From Tepidamorphaceae bacterium (lineage in GTDB: Bacteria > Pseudomonadota > Alphaproteobacteria > Rhizobiales > JAKSCL01), in assembly GCA_028289445.1 (NCBI GenBank), contig JANQPO010000017.1, positions 697,142 through 761,141 on the forward strand: DNA of 64,000 nt, given 5' to 3'. Shown here piece after piece: positions 54,505-63,753 of this stretch. The translations under genes and the position numbers were made by a program. Positions within the stretch are counted from its first letter, which is position 1. The number at the start of each line of letters is the position of its first letter. The notes beneath the pieces were generated by a model, which was not told the DNA's origin, did no database searches, and saw only the letters and a list, made by a program, of their open reading frames with translations.

Positions 54505-55518
54505 ATGGATTTCTCGTTCACCGACCCTAGCCAATGGCTGCCCGTTGTGTTCGCCGGCCTGATGGGTCTGTCGATCCTGATCTACGTGATCCTGGACGGT
54601 TTCGACCTTGGGATCGGCATGTTAGCGCCCTTGGGAACCGATGCGCAGCGCGACCGCATGATCGCTTCCATCGGGCCGTTTTGGGATGCCAACGAAACCT
54701 GGCTGGTCATGGCCACCGGTCTCTTATTGGTGGCCTTCCCGGCGGCACACGGGGCGATTTTGACCGCGCTCTACCTGCCGGTCGCAATCATGCTGGTGGG
54801 CCTGATCCTGCGCGGGGTCGCCTTTGAGTTCCGCGTCAAGGCGCCGGCACCCAATAAACCGTTGTGGAACGTCGCTTTTTTCATGGGCTCGCTCATGACA
54901 GCCTTGAGCCAGGGCTTCATGCTGGGCCTCTATATCATGGGGCTTGAATGGACGGCGATAACCGTCTCCTTCGCTGCGCTCACGGCGCTGTGCACGGTGG
55001 CCGGATATGCCTTCATTGGCGCGTGCTGGCTGATCATCAAAGCGGAGGGTGCACTTCAGGAGAAAGCGGTGCTGTGGGCCAGAACAGGCCTTGCAGGCGT
55101 GCTGATCGGATTCTTGGCTATCTCGGCGGCCTCGCCGCTGGTGAGCCCCCGTATCTTCGAGAAATGGTTCTCAATACCGGAGATCATCTTGCTCGCTCCG
55201 CTGCCAATCACCGCGTTGGTCATCGCCCTTGTTCTGGCGTGGGCGCTGCGGCACCTGCCGGATCCGGTGGATCGCTTCCGGCATGTTCCCTTCGTCGGCG
55301 GCTCAGCGCTATTCGGACTGGCCTTTCTGGGTCTCGCCTATTCCTTTTATCCCTATGTGGTGCCGGAGAAGCTCACGATTTACGAAGCCGCCAGCGCTCC
55401 GGAGAGCCTCATGATCATCCTTCTTGGCGTCGTCGTGGTGATGCCGATGATCGCCGCATATACGGCGCTGGCCTATGTCGTTTTCCGCGGTAAGGCGCGC
55501 GCGCTCACATATTATTAG
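54505..55518 (+). CDS. cydB: Cytochrome bd-type ubiquinol oxidase subunit II
   Basis: A 337-aa membrane protein, partner of CydA. Conserved motifs are YVILDGFDLGIGML near the N-terminus and GPFWDANETWLVMATG. ATG 54505 is chosen: an in-frame start further upstream would lie inside cydA. No CydX-like small gene is seen after it; the next gene converges 58 bp later. Confidence 0.92.
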   Translation: MDFSFTDPSQWLPVVFAGLMGLSILIYVILDGFDLGIGMLAPLGTDAQRDRMIASIGPFWDANETWLVMATGLLLVAFPAAHGAILTALYLPVAIMLVGLILRGVAFEFRVKAPAPNKPLWNVAFFMGSLMTALSQGFMLGLYIMGLEWTAITVSFAALTALCTVAGYAFIGACWLIIKAEGALQEKAVLWARTGLAGVLIGFLAISAASPLVSPRIFEKWFSIPEIILLAPLPITALVIALVLAWALRHLPDPVDRFRHVPFVGGSALFGLAFLGLAYSFYPYVVPEKLTIYEAASAPESLMIILLGVVVVMPMIAAYTALAYVVFRGKARALTYY

Positions 55519-55576
55519 GCGTGATCTGGCGACGTGATTATTGGCGAGCCGAGCCCAGCCAAGGTCGGCTTCGGGC

Positions 55577-55972
55577 TCAGACGAGCCGTTCCAACCGTCC
55601 CTTCCGTTTGTAGATGTTCTTGTAGTCCCACTGGATGTCCATGCTCTTTCCAAGCCACCGAAGAAGGTCGTTTTCATCGACCTGTCCGGCGTCCGAATAA
55701 CGGATTGACGCATCTTTGAATTTGCCCGTGCCCGGCTTGAGTTTCGGTTCATCGAAATCAGCGCCGCTCCAAAACATCAGGCGCACACAGTCTTTCAGCT
55801 TGCTGTATCCGACGATCGGATTCCCATTCAAGAACCAGACAGGGTGCCCGTGCCAGATCTTGCTCTCTGCATGCGACAGTCCCCGATCGATGGTTGATCG
55901 TAGCGCATCGCAGATCGCGCGATCATCCGACGATTGAGCAGCATGAAATTCATCGATTGTCGTTGGCTTCAT
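55577..55972 (-). CDS. DUF1801 (YdhG-like) protein
   Basis: A 131-aa protein with the DUF1801 pattern (KIWHGHPVWFLNGNPIVGYSKLKD, SIRYSDAGQVDENDLLRWLGKS). The fold is related to frataxin-like CyaY/YdhG. Function unknown. It converges on cydB. Confidence 0.8.
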   Translation of the reverse strand: MKPTTIDEFHAAQSSDDRAICDALRSTIDRGLSHAESKIWHGHPVWFLNGNPIVGYSKLKDCVRLMFWSGADFDEPKLKPGTGKFKDASIRYSDAGQVDENDLLRWLGKSMDIQWDYKNIYKRKGRLERLV

Positions 55973-56160
55973 GGTGAAAAGAATAGCATCATCAAATCAT
56001 CAACTAAACGTCCACCATGGGCTCTGAGCTGTCATTGCTCCCCGGACAGCGGCTTAACCGAGTTCCAACGGCCGGACCGTAATCGGCGAACGGTACGTGG
56101 TCGACCGGTGCGTGCCACGCTATCTTGTAGCCCAGTGGGGACAAGGCGGAGTGGAGACGC

Positions 56161-57657
56161 GTGCACACGATCACCTCGAGCGACGGGCTGTTTACGTTCG
56201 ACAACAGCTATGCCCGGCTTCCCGAGCGGCTGTTCGCCAGAGTCTTGCCTGCTCCCGCGCCGGCGCCGCGGCTTCTCCAGTTCAATCGGCCTCTGGCGGA
56301 GGAGTTGGGGCTCGATCCCGACCGGTTCATGCAGCGAGAAGGTCTCGACATACTCTCAGGCAACCACATTGCGTCGGGCTCGGACCCGATCGCAATGGCC
56401 TATGCCGGGCATCAGTTCGGCGGCTGGGTGCCACAGCTCGGCGACGGCCGCGCAATCCTCATCGGTGAGGTGATCGACCGGCAAGGACGCCGGCGCGACA
56501 TCCAGCTCAAGGGCGCCGGACGCACGCCCTTCTCGCGCATGGGCGACGGCAAGGCTCCGCTCGGACCTGTATTGCGCGAGTTCATCGTCAGTGAAGCGAT
56601 GGCGTCGCTCGGTATCCCCACGACCCGTTCCCTTGCAGCCGTCGCAACGGGCGAGCGGGTGGTCCGCGAAATGGTCCACGCAGGCGCCGTGCTCACGCGG
56701 GTTGCCGCGAGCCATGTGCGCATCGGGACCTTTCAGTTCTTCTACGCCCGTAAGGATACGGAGGCCCTCCAGGCGCTGGCCGACCATGCAATCGCCCGCC
56801 ACGACCCGGATGCAGCAGCGAGCGATACGCCGGCGCTTGCGCTGCTTGAGCGGGTGATCGCGCGTCAGGCCGATCTCATCGCCCGCTGGATGGGTGTCGG
56901 ATTCATCCATGGCGTGATGAATACCGACAACATGGCGATCTCGGGCGAGACCATCGACTATGGTCCCTGCGCTTTCATGGATGCCTATCGCGAAGCCGAG
57001 CTATTCAGTTCGATTGATGTCGGTGGGCGCTATGCCTACGGCAACCAGCCGCTGATCGCCCATTGGAACCTCGCGCAGCTCGCGCAGGCGCTGCTGCCGC
57101 TTCTACCCGGTCCGGTCGAGGCGGCTGTGGAGGCGGCGCAGGCGGCCGTCGACCGCTTCTCTCAGATGTTCCAGGAGGCATGGCTCGCCGAGATGCGGCG
57201 CAAGCTCGGGCTCTCACGGGCGGCCGAGGGTGATGCCGAGCTTGCCGCAACTCTACTGACGATCATGGAGGCAAACGGGGCCGATTTCACCCTAACATTT
57301 CGTGGCCTCGCCGAATGTGCCGTCGCTGACTCTGAGACCACGTCGCAGGTCGGTGATCTCTTCAAGGAGCCCGCGTCGGTCGCGGCCTGGGCTGATCGCT
57401 GGACGGCCCGCATCGCCGACGACCCGCTATCGCCGGCCGAACGCCGGACCGCCATGCGCGCGGCGAACCCGCTCTTCATTCCACGCAACCACCGTGTCGA
57501 GGAGGCTCTCGTGGCGGCGGAGGAGGGCGATTTCTGCCCGTTCGAAAGACTGCGCCGGGTACTAGCGCGTCCCTTCGACGATCAGCCCGAGGAAGTTGAA
57601 CTCGCCAGACCGCCGCAGGCAGGAGAGGTCGTCACGCAGACCTTTTGCGGCACATGA
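56161..57657 (+). CDS. selO: Protein adenylyltransferase SelO
   Basis: A 498-aa SelO/YdiU pseudokinase that transfers AMP to Ser/Thr/Tyr on target proteins, linked to oxidative stress. Conserved segments are [45 protein letters not shown] and [24 protein letters not shown]. It starts with GTG at 56161. No selenocysteine is expected or seen; the C-terminus ends with TFCGT, where the family often keeps a Cys. Confidence 0.92.
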   Translation: MHTITSSDGLFTFDNSYARLPERLFARVLPAPAPAPRLLQFNRPLAEELGLDPDRFMQREGLDILSGNHIASGSDPIAMAYAGHQFGGWVPQLGDGRAILIGEVIDRQGRRRDIQLKGAGRTPFSRMGDGKAPLGPVLREFIVSEAMASLGIPTTRSLAAVATGERVVREMVHAGAVLTRVAASHVRIGTFQFFYARKDTEALQALADHAIARHDPDAAASDTPALALLERVIARQADLIARWMGVGFIHGVMNTDNMAISGETIDYGPCAFMDAYREAELFSSIDVGGRYAYGNQPLIAHWNLAQLAQALLPLLPGPVEAAVEAAQAAVDRFSQMFQEAWLAEMRRKLGLSRAAEGDAELAATLLTIMEANGADFTLTFRGLAECAVADSETTSQVGDLFKEPASVAAWADRWTARIADDPLSPAERRTAMRAANPLFIPRNHRVEEALVAAEEGDFCPFERLRRVLARPFDDQPEEVELARPPQAGEVVTQTFCGT

Positions 57658-57664
57658 GCGCCGC

Positions 57665-58000
57665 AGTCTTCTTAAAGGGGATCTGCAAGACATGATCGCG
57701 TTTGGCAAAGGCACGGGTAGCGGTGTGATCCTTGAAAGCCCGACCCGTGTCGCGAGCTGGGACCGCGCCGCTGAAATCCGATATGCGCCTGATGCGTTGA
57801 AAAGCTCAATCAACATGCAGTGGCCCTGATGGCGGAAGTGCGCAGCCAATGGGGATATACCGACGGTGATTAGCGCAAAGCTGGGGCCGCGCGACGATGT
57901 CTATGCACCCGAAGCGCAAATGAGCCCAGACGAGGCAGAACAGTATCATTCCAAGCAGATTTCGGCCAGCGAGAGGTCCTCATCGAAGCGAGTGCTGCGC
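57665..58000 (+). pseudogene. Decayed homocysteine S-methyltransferase fragment
   Basis: Three reading frames carry consecutive pieces of a homocysteine S-methyltransferase family protein. Frame 1 gives GSGVILESPTRVASW...AAEIRYAPDALKSSI (near 57707-57815); the second gives VALMAEVRSQWGYT (57821-57862); the third gives VISAKLGPRDDVYAP and MSPDEAEQYH (57868-57950). The order matches the family's N-terminal region. Frameshifts and missing N-terminus and zinc-site C-terminus make it a remnant. It lies just upstream of the betaine transporter, so the active gene was probably a betaine-linked methyltransferase. The rest of 57658-58216 shows no gene; 58001-58216 should contain the proX promoter. Confidence 0.65.
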
Positions 58001-58216
58001 CGATCGCGGTCACCTCTATGGTGCGCGCGTCCATGATCGATCAAACACCAGTTTCCGTTCCAATCCTTGGCTCAAATTGCTTGTCGGCCGAGGATATGGT
58101 TCGGTTCTCCAGTTCAGACTGCATTTCCATGCACTATGAAGCTGGAATTTCTAAGCCGGAATTACCGGCGCAATGACATGCGAAACTACGCAACAACAGG
58201 GAAAGGCACCAACTCT

Positions 58217-59179
58217 ATGACTCGAAAAAACGCTCTGGCTCTATTTGCCACTACAGCAATCTCGCTCACATCCGCTGGATGGGCGGTTGCTGCCGACCTC
58301 GTGCTCGGCGTTCCGAACTGGCCTGCTGCGAATGCGACGTCAAACATTCTCAAGGTCGTGATCGAAGAGAATTTCGGACTGGAAGTCGAACTGCAAAGCG
58401 GCACCAATCCGATCATCTTCGAGGCCATGGATGCCGGTTCGATGCACTTGCATCCCGAGGTCTGGCTGCCCAATCAGATCAACCTGCACGACAAGTATGT
58501 CAATGACAACAAGTCCGTCGTGATGAACGAAAATCCCGTTCAGGCGGTCCAGGGCATGTGCGTTACCAAACACACGGCCGACACCCACGGCATCACGTCG
58601 ATCGACGACCTGACCGATCCCGATAAGATGGCAGTCTTCGACAAGGACGGAAACGGCAAGCCCGAAGTCTGGATCGGTGCGCCAGGCTGGGCTTCGACCG
58701 TGATTGAGCAGATCCGGGCAAAGTCCTATGGCTACGATCAGGTGATGGAACTGAAGCAGTATGACGGCACCGTCGCCTGGGGTGAACTCGGCGCTGCTGC
58801 CAATGCTGACGAACCGTGGATGGGTTTCTGCTACGAACCCCACTTCATCTTCGTGGCTTATGACCTTGTCTATCTGGAAGAACCCGCCCACGATCCGGCG
58901 ACCTGGACGATCATCCAGCCGACGGACGATCCCGCATGGCTGGAAAAATCCTCGGCTTCGACAGCTTGGAAAGGCGCGACGCTTCATCTTCATTATGCCG
59001 CGGAAGTGCGGGAGAAATTCCCGGAAGTGGCCGCCATGCTCGACAACTACAAGATGCCGCCGGCCGTCTTGTCAGAGGCCGGATACGAGCTCTCCGTGAA
59101 GGACGTTCCGGTTGAGGAATACGCGGCTAACTGGGTCGCGAACAACCAGGATGTTGTCCTCTCCTGGCTGACCAACTAA
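58217..59179 (+). CDS. proX: Glycine betaine/proline ABC transporter substrate-binding protein (ProX/OpuAC)
   Basis: A 320-aa periplasmic binding protein with a signal peptide (MTRKNALALFATTAISLTSAG to about residue 24, ending AVAAD). OpuAC-type motifs include GVPNWPAANA and LHPEVWLPNQ, with many aromatic residues that would form the betaine-binding cage (W, Y, F in GAPGWAS and WMGFCYEPHF). ATG 58217 follows AGGGAAAGG. A hairpin separates it from proV. Confidence 0.88.
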   Translation: MTRKNALALFATTAISLTSAGWAVAADLVLGVPNWPAANATSNILKVVIEENFGLEVELQSGTNPIIFEAMDAGSMHLHPEVWLPNQINLHDKYVNDNKSVVMNENPVQAVQGMCVTKHTADTHGITSIDDLTDPDKMAVFDKDGNGKPEVWIGAPGWASTVIEQIRAKSYGYDQVMELKQYDGTVAWGELGAAANADEPWMGFCYEPHFIFVAYDLVYLEEPAHDPATWTIIQPTDDPAWLEKSSASTAWKGATLHLHYAAEVREKFPEVAAMLDNYKMPPAVLSEAGYELSVKDVPVEEYAANWVANNQDVVLSWLTN

Positions 59180-59192
59180 GCCTATGAACAAA

Positions 59193-59222
59193 AGGGCCGC
59201 GGGAGACACCTTCCGCGGCCCT
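59193..59222 (+). terminator. Hairpin between proX and proV (attenuator or mRNA stem)
   Basis: AGGGCCGCGG and CCGCGGCCCT pair over 10 bp, loop GAGACACCTT, followed by CTT. It sits in the 74-bp proX-proV gap. Such stems often partly stop or stabilise transcripts so that the binding protein is made in excess. Confidence 0.6.
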
Positions 59223-59253
59223 CTTAACACTGCAAGACGGAAGCGGACCCGTA

Positions 59254-60288
59254 ATGCCCGAAAGCGTTGTTGAACTGAAAAACGTTTGGAAGGTTTTCGG
59301 CGATCGCGCCGCTGAGACCATTCAGGCGGCGACGACAGGCGATCTGTCCAAGGCGGAAGCGCTGGAAAAGTATCGAACGGTGATCGGCGTTCGCGATGCC
59401 TCTTTCTCCGTCGCTCGCGGTGAGATCTTCTGTATCATGGGGCTTTCGGGGTCGGGCAAGTCGACGCTTGTCCGCCACGTCAACCGACTGATTGAACCGA
59501 CAGCGGGCACCATCACCGTTTTGGGTCAGGATGTCGGCGCCATGGGACCGAATGAGTTGCGTCAGATGCGCGCGACCCACATCGGTATGGTCTTCCAGCA
59601 TATGGCGCTGATGCCCCACCGGTCGGTTCGCGAAAATGTGGCTTATCCGCTGGAGATTCGGAAGATCCCGAAATCGAGGCGTTGGGCTATCTCGGACCAC
59701 ACGCTTGGACTTGTTGATCTGACGGGCTACGAGGATCGCTTGCCGAAGGAGCTCTCCGGCGGGATGCAGCAGCGCGTGGGGATTGCGCGCGCGCTTGCGT
59801 CCGATCCGGAGATCCTTTTGATGGACGAACCGTTCTCCGCACTCGACCCTCTCATCCGATTGCAATTGCAAGATCAGTTCAAGGCGTTGGTGCGCGACCT
59901 CAACAAATCGACGCTCTTCATCACCCACGATCTCGACGAAGCGATCCGCATCGGTCACCGGATCGCGATCATGAAAGATGGTGTCATTGTGCAAATCGGG
60001 ACGCCGGAAGAAATCGTGACCCAGCCCGCCGACGACTATGTCCGGGAGTTCGTGCAAGGGATCTCCCGACTGAAGCTCGTCAAGGCGCACACGATTATGG
60101 AACCGCTGGCGAACGGCCACACCAAGCAACCGGCTGATGCCCCCCGGGTTGAAGGTGACAGCGATCTCGATGGCCTGATCGATATTGCCGTTGGGACTGA
60201 CCAACCGCTCGTCGTTACCGAGGGTGGAACAGATGTCGGCGTAATCACCAAGACGACCCTGCTGCGTGGCATCCAGGGAGGGCGCTGA
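59254..60288 (+). CDS. proV: Glycine betaine/proline ABC transporter ATP-binding protein
   Basis: A 344-aa ATPase with Walker A GLSGSGKST (63-71), signature LSGGMQQRVG, Walker B ILLMDEPFSALDP and a C-terminal CBS-like tail (about 275-344). The CBS tail is usual for ProV/OpuAA osmosensing transporters but here is short. It overlaps the permease gene by 1 bp. Confidence 0.9.
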   Translation: MPESVVELKNVWKVFGDRAAETIQAATTGDLSKAEALEKYRTVIGVRDASFSVARGEIFCIMGLSGSGKSTLVRHVNRLIEPTAGTITVLGQDVGAMGPNELRQMRATHIGMVFQHMALMPHRSVRENVAYPLEIRKIPKSRRWAISDHTLGLVDLTGYEDRLPKELSGGMQQRVGIARALASDPEILLMDEPFSALDPLIRLQLQDQFKALVRDLNKSTLFITHDLDEAIRIGHRIAIMKDGVIVQIGTPEEIVTQPADDYVREFVQGISRLKLVKAHTIMEPLANGHTKQPADAPRVEGDSDLDGLIDIAVGTDQPLVVTEGGTDVGVITKTTLLRGIQGGR

Positions 60289-61868
60289 TGACCGTCATGG
60301 ATGTGAAAGAACCCAGTGCCACCGAGGCGGAAGCGAAATCTGCCGCGGTCGCCGATATCGAGGTCGATCGCGCCGCCCTCGATACCTCAATCGCCGAATT
60401 CGTCGACAAGAACCCGACCTACTACCAAACGGCCTTCCATCGTATACACGACACCCAACGAGGCATTCCGACAGTCTTCAATATGGCGGCCTTCGTCTTC
60501 GGGCCGTTCTGGGCCGCGGCGCGCGGAATCTGGGGGTTCTTCTGGGCGTTCCTGATCCTGGAGATCATAGCGTTCGTGCAGATCGGACGCGGCACCTGGG
60601 GCGAACTTGGAGCCGCCGCTTTGGAACAGGCAGAGCGTCAGGCAGCGCGTGCGCAGCAGTTTCTAGATCAGGCGCAAGCGGCACGTGAGGCGGGCAACGA
60701 CCCGACCCGGTTCGAGACACTCGGCAACAATTTGATGCGCGCCGCCGAACGGTCGCGGGAGACCGCCGATGCTGCGGCGGGCGACGCTCTGAACATTCTC
60801 ATCACCGGCCTTGTTCTGCTGCTCGTCCTGCGGCTTGTGCAGGCCGTCTGGGGCAATCTTGCCTACGAGAAACAGTATTCGCGTTGGCGTGTCGATCCGC
60901 AGTCGGTTCCCTCAGGCCTGAAGCAGAAGAACCTCGTCCTTGGCATTATCCTGGGCCTGGTGATCATTCCGCTGACGGTCTATCGGTTTACTATCGAGAA
61001 CATACCGGATTGGCTGACGGCGTTCCCTGCCAATTCCGATCACTACACATCTACCGCGCGATGGCTGGAAGATGTCATCGATACGGCCGCAAGAAGCGGA
61101 GCCGGAGCATTTGATGGTATCGTTCTCGGTGTCCGCCAGATTTTGGACGCGATTTCCGTTGCATTGATCGGGACGCCCTGGATTGTCGTCATGGCGGTCA
61201 TCTGCGTATTCGCCTGGCGCGCGGCCGGACCGCGCGTTGCGATCTTTACGGCCGCCGCACTCGCTTACATTGCCTTCCTTGGGTACTGGGAAATCGCGAT
61301 GGAAACGGTCGCTCTTGTCGGCGCAGCGGTGGTGCTGTGCGTGGTCATGGGGATCCCGCTGGGAATCTGGTTCGGAAAGTCCACAAGGGCTTACAAAATC
61401 GCCGAGCCTGTCCTCGACCTCATGCAGACGCTCCCGGCGTTCGTCTATCTGATCCCAATCATCGCGTTTTTCGGAACAGGGAATCCTCCTGGGATTCTCG
61501 CGACAATCATATTCGGGATGCCGCCCGTTATCCGCCTGACCGCGCTTGGAATGCGCGGCGTGCCTGAAACGATCAAGGAGGCGGCGACGGCCTTCGGTGC
61601 GTCGCGATGGCAGCTTCTCAAAGACGTCGAACTGCCGCTCGCCTTGCCGTCGATCATGACCGGTGTGAACCAGACGATCCTGATGTGCCTCTCGATGGTT
61701 GTGATCATATCGCTGATCGGCGGTGGTGGGCTTGGAAAAGTTATCCTTGAGGCACTTCAATTCGCCGCCAAGGGACCAGGCCTCCTCGGTGGGTTCGCCA
61801 TTCTCTTTGTCGCGATGGTCATCGATCGGATCGTGCAGGGTGCGTTCCGCCGTGCCGATCAACGCTGA
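60288..61868 (+). CDS. proW: Glycine betaine/proline ABC permease with extra N-terminal membrane domain
   Basis: A 526-aa protein. The C-terminal half (about 260-520) is a typical ProW/OpuAB permease with EAA loop EAATAFGASRWQLLKDVELP. The N-terminal 240 residues are extra: a membrane helix (about 63-97, FVFGPFWAAARGIWGFFWAF, DUF2628-like), a charged coiled coil (105-160), a second helix (165-185) and a linker before the permease. The gene overlaps proV by 1 bp. Whether the extra domain senses osmotic state is not known. Confidence 0.85.
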   Translation: MTVMDVKEPSATEAEAKSAAVADIEVDRAALDTSIAEFVDKNPTYYQTAFHRIHDTQRGIPTVFNMAAFVFGPFWAAARGIWGFFWAFLILEIIAFVQIGRGTWGELGAAALEQAERQAARAQQFLDQAQAAREAGNDPTRFETLGNNLMRAAERSRETADAAAGDALNILITGLVLLLVLRLVQAVWGNLAYEKQYSRWRVDPQSVPSGLKQKNLVLGIILGLVIIPLTVYRFTIENIPDWLTAFPANSDHYTSTARWLEDVIDTAARSGAGAFDGIVLGVRQILDAISVALIGTPWIVVMAVICVFAWRAAGPRVAIFTAAALAYIAFLGYWEIAMETVALVGAAVVLCVVMGIPLGIWFGKSTRAYKIAEPVLDLMQTLPAFVYLIPIIAFFGTGNPPGILATIIFGMPPVIRLTALGMRGVPETIKEAATAFGASRWQLLKDVELPLALPSIMTGVNQTILMCLSMVVIISLIGGGGLGKVILEALQFAAKGPGLLGGFAILFVAMVIDRIVQGAFRRADQR

Positions 61869-61964
61869 ATTGGCTCAGGCCGTTGTCGCCAGGCGGTTGT
61901 TAAGGAGCGATAGAAGAGTCGCGCACCAAGGAAGGTGGATACGCCACTCGGCAGGATAAAACTA

Positions 61965-62381
61965 TCAAATCGATGCCGTGGGCGACCCTTTCTCAAAGCA
62001 TTCCATCACTTCTGGGAAGTTCACCCAAGGCCGCTTCTGGCTCTCCCAGACAACGCGCGTTGGATCGGGACGATCACTGTCGAACGCTCCGATGAGCACG
62101 CCCACATGATCGGGGCGAAAATCCAAGGTCCAATACACGGTCGTTCCGCAATTGGGGCAGAAGTAACTTTCGACATCTCTGCCTGAGTCTGCCGTCCGGG
62201 CCCAACTGCTCTGATCCCCCTCAATCTTGACCGCCGTCTTGGGAATATAGGCTACGGTCGCAAATGCAGAGCCCGTGCGTTTCTGACAGGCCACGCAATT
62301 GCAAGCAATGCAGATGTCGGGATCGCGGTTGGCGCTTAGCTTAAGGCTACCGCATTGGCAAGACGCGCAGTGTTTGGTCAT
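61965..62381 (-). CDS. GFA-family zinc protein (second copy)
   Basis: A 138-aa GFA/CENP-V-fold protein with cysteines in CASCQCGSLK, CNCVACQKRTGSAF and YFCPNCGTTVYW. It is more compact than the copy at 27071-27523, and the two share only the zinc core. Reaction unknown. Confidence 0.85.
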   Translation of the reverse strand: MTKHCASCQCGSLKLSANRDPDICIACNCVACQKRTGSAFATVAYIPKTAVKIEGDQSSWARTADSGRDVESYFCPNCGTTVYWTLDFRPDHVGVLIGAFDSDRPDPTRVVWESQKRPWVNFPEVMECFEKGSPTASI

Positions 62382-62600
62382 TTGATCCTCCCGGCTTGCG
62401 ACAGATCGCCAGAGCGTACCACGAAAAGACTCTTTGACTGTGAGGGGGTCGATTACCGGGAGTTTGCGCCCGAACTTAGTTGCGGCCCGAATGTCTGGTG
62501 GCCGGTTCGCAGATCAAGCCTCAGACAGCAAACAAGCGCCTAGTTATGCCGCAATCGGTTCAGAGTGAGTGTGTCTGCCCTCGCAACTCCATGAGATCGC

Positions 62601-62676
<76 letters not shown>

Positions 62677-62729
62677 ATGCTGGCAGGCAACGGCGTCCTT
62701 AAGACGATGTGCGCTGTGGCGCAAGCCCT

Positions 62730-63482
62730 TCAGTCGCGGCTTAGGCCGGTGGCTATCGTGAGCGCGATCGCGGCGGCGTTCGAGACGTTCAGGCTTGCAA
62801 GGGCGCCCGGAAGCGAAATGCGTGCCAGCCGATCGCACGTCGCGGCCGTTTTTTGCCGAAGACCTTTGCCCTCGGCGCCCAGGACCAGCGCGATGCGTGC
62901 CGGATCATCGACCGCTCGCAAGGGCTCCGGCGCCTGGCCATCGAGGCCAATTGTCAGCACGCCGCGCGCCTTCAACGCGTCCAGCGCGCGCGCCAGATTG
63001 GTCTCGCGCGCCCAGGGGACATGTTCCAGGCCGCCCGAGGCCGCTTTTGCCAACACGCCGGTCGCTTCCGGACTGAAAAGCTTCGTCGTCACTAGACCGG
63101 CAGCACCGAAGGCGGCGGCGGTGCGGATCACGGCACCGACATTGTGTGGATCGGTCACTCGGTCGAGCACGATAACGGGACCGGTTAGCGCGAGGTCCTC
63201 GATGTCGACCGGCGGTAACGGATCGGAGATGAGCAACAGGCCTTGATGAACCGCGCCGTCCGGCGCTGCCTTGGAGATGTCGGCCGGTCGGGCAACGGTT
63301 GGCTCTAGGCCACGTTCTGCTGCGAGTGGGCCGACGATCTCCAGCGCGTTCCGCGTGGTGTGCAGCGCATGGATGCGCCGGCGCGGATTGCGCAACGCTT
63401 CCGTCACGGTGTGAACGCCATAGAGAAGCGCCGGTCCGGTTTCCGTCAATCCGGGAGGCTTGCCGCGCTTCACGTTTCGCAT
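62730..63482 (-). CDS. rlmB: 23S rRNA 2'-O-ribose methyltransferase RlmB
   Basis: A 250-aa SpoU-type (SPOUT) methyltransferase that modifies G2251 of 23S rRNA. It has the N-terminal substrate-binding region (GPALLYGVHTVTEALRNP) and the SPOUT motifs LDRVTDPHNVGAVIRTA, LGAEGKGL and ISLPGALASLNVSNAAAIAL. ATG 63482 is used: the longer open frame upstream has no family similarity and overlaps tRNA-Tyr. Confidence 0.93.
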   Translation of the reverse strand: MRNVKRGKPPGLTETGPALLYGVHTVTEALRNPRRRIHALHTTRNALEIVGPLAAERGLEPTVARPADISKAAPDGAVHQGLLLISDPLPPVDIEDLALTGPVIVLDRVTDPHNVGAVIRTAAAFGAAGLVTTKLFSPEATGVLAKAASGGLEHVPWARETNLARALDALKARGVLTIGLDGQAPEPLRAVDDPARIALVLGAEGKGLRQKTAATCDRLARISLPGALASLNVSNAAAIALTIATGLSRD

Positions 63483-63646
63483 TGTGGCTTCAGCCTCTTT
63501 TCCTGGGCCATGCCGGCGGTGTCGCGGCGTTTCGGTGGGCCGGATTGCTGTTGACAGGGCCCGGAATCGCCCATAGATCGTGCCGGGTTCTCGCCCTTTG
63601 GATGGGAACGTCGTTTTAGGCGGGTTTTGCCGGCTGGAAAAGGCCC

Positions 63647-63731
63647 GGAGGAGTGCCCGAGTGGTTAAAGGGGACGGGCTGTAAACCCGTTGGCTTAGCC
63701 TACGTTGGTTCGAATCCAACCTCCTCCACCA
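63647..63731 (+). tRNA. tRNA-Tyr (GTA)
   Basis: 85 nt including CCA, with a long variable arm. Acceptor GGAGGAG pairs with CTCCTCC, anticodon loop CTGTAAA with GTA. Divergent from rlmB, upstream of tRNA-Gly and tuf. Confidence 0.97.
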
Positions 63732-63753
63732 AGCCGGCTGATCCATTGCGTGA

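Noticed and set aside
56161..57657. Selenocysteine-containing SelO
   Set aside because: No in-frame UGA before the stop; the protein ends normally with TFCGT.
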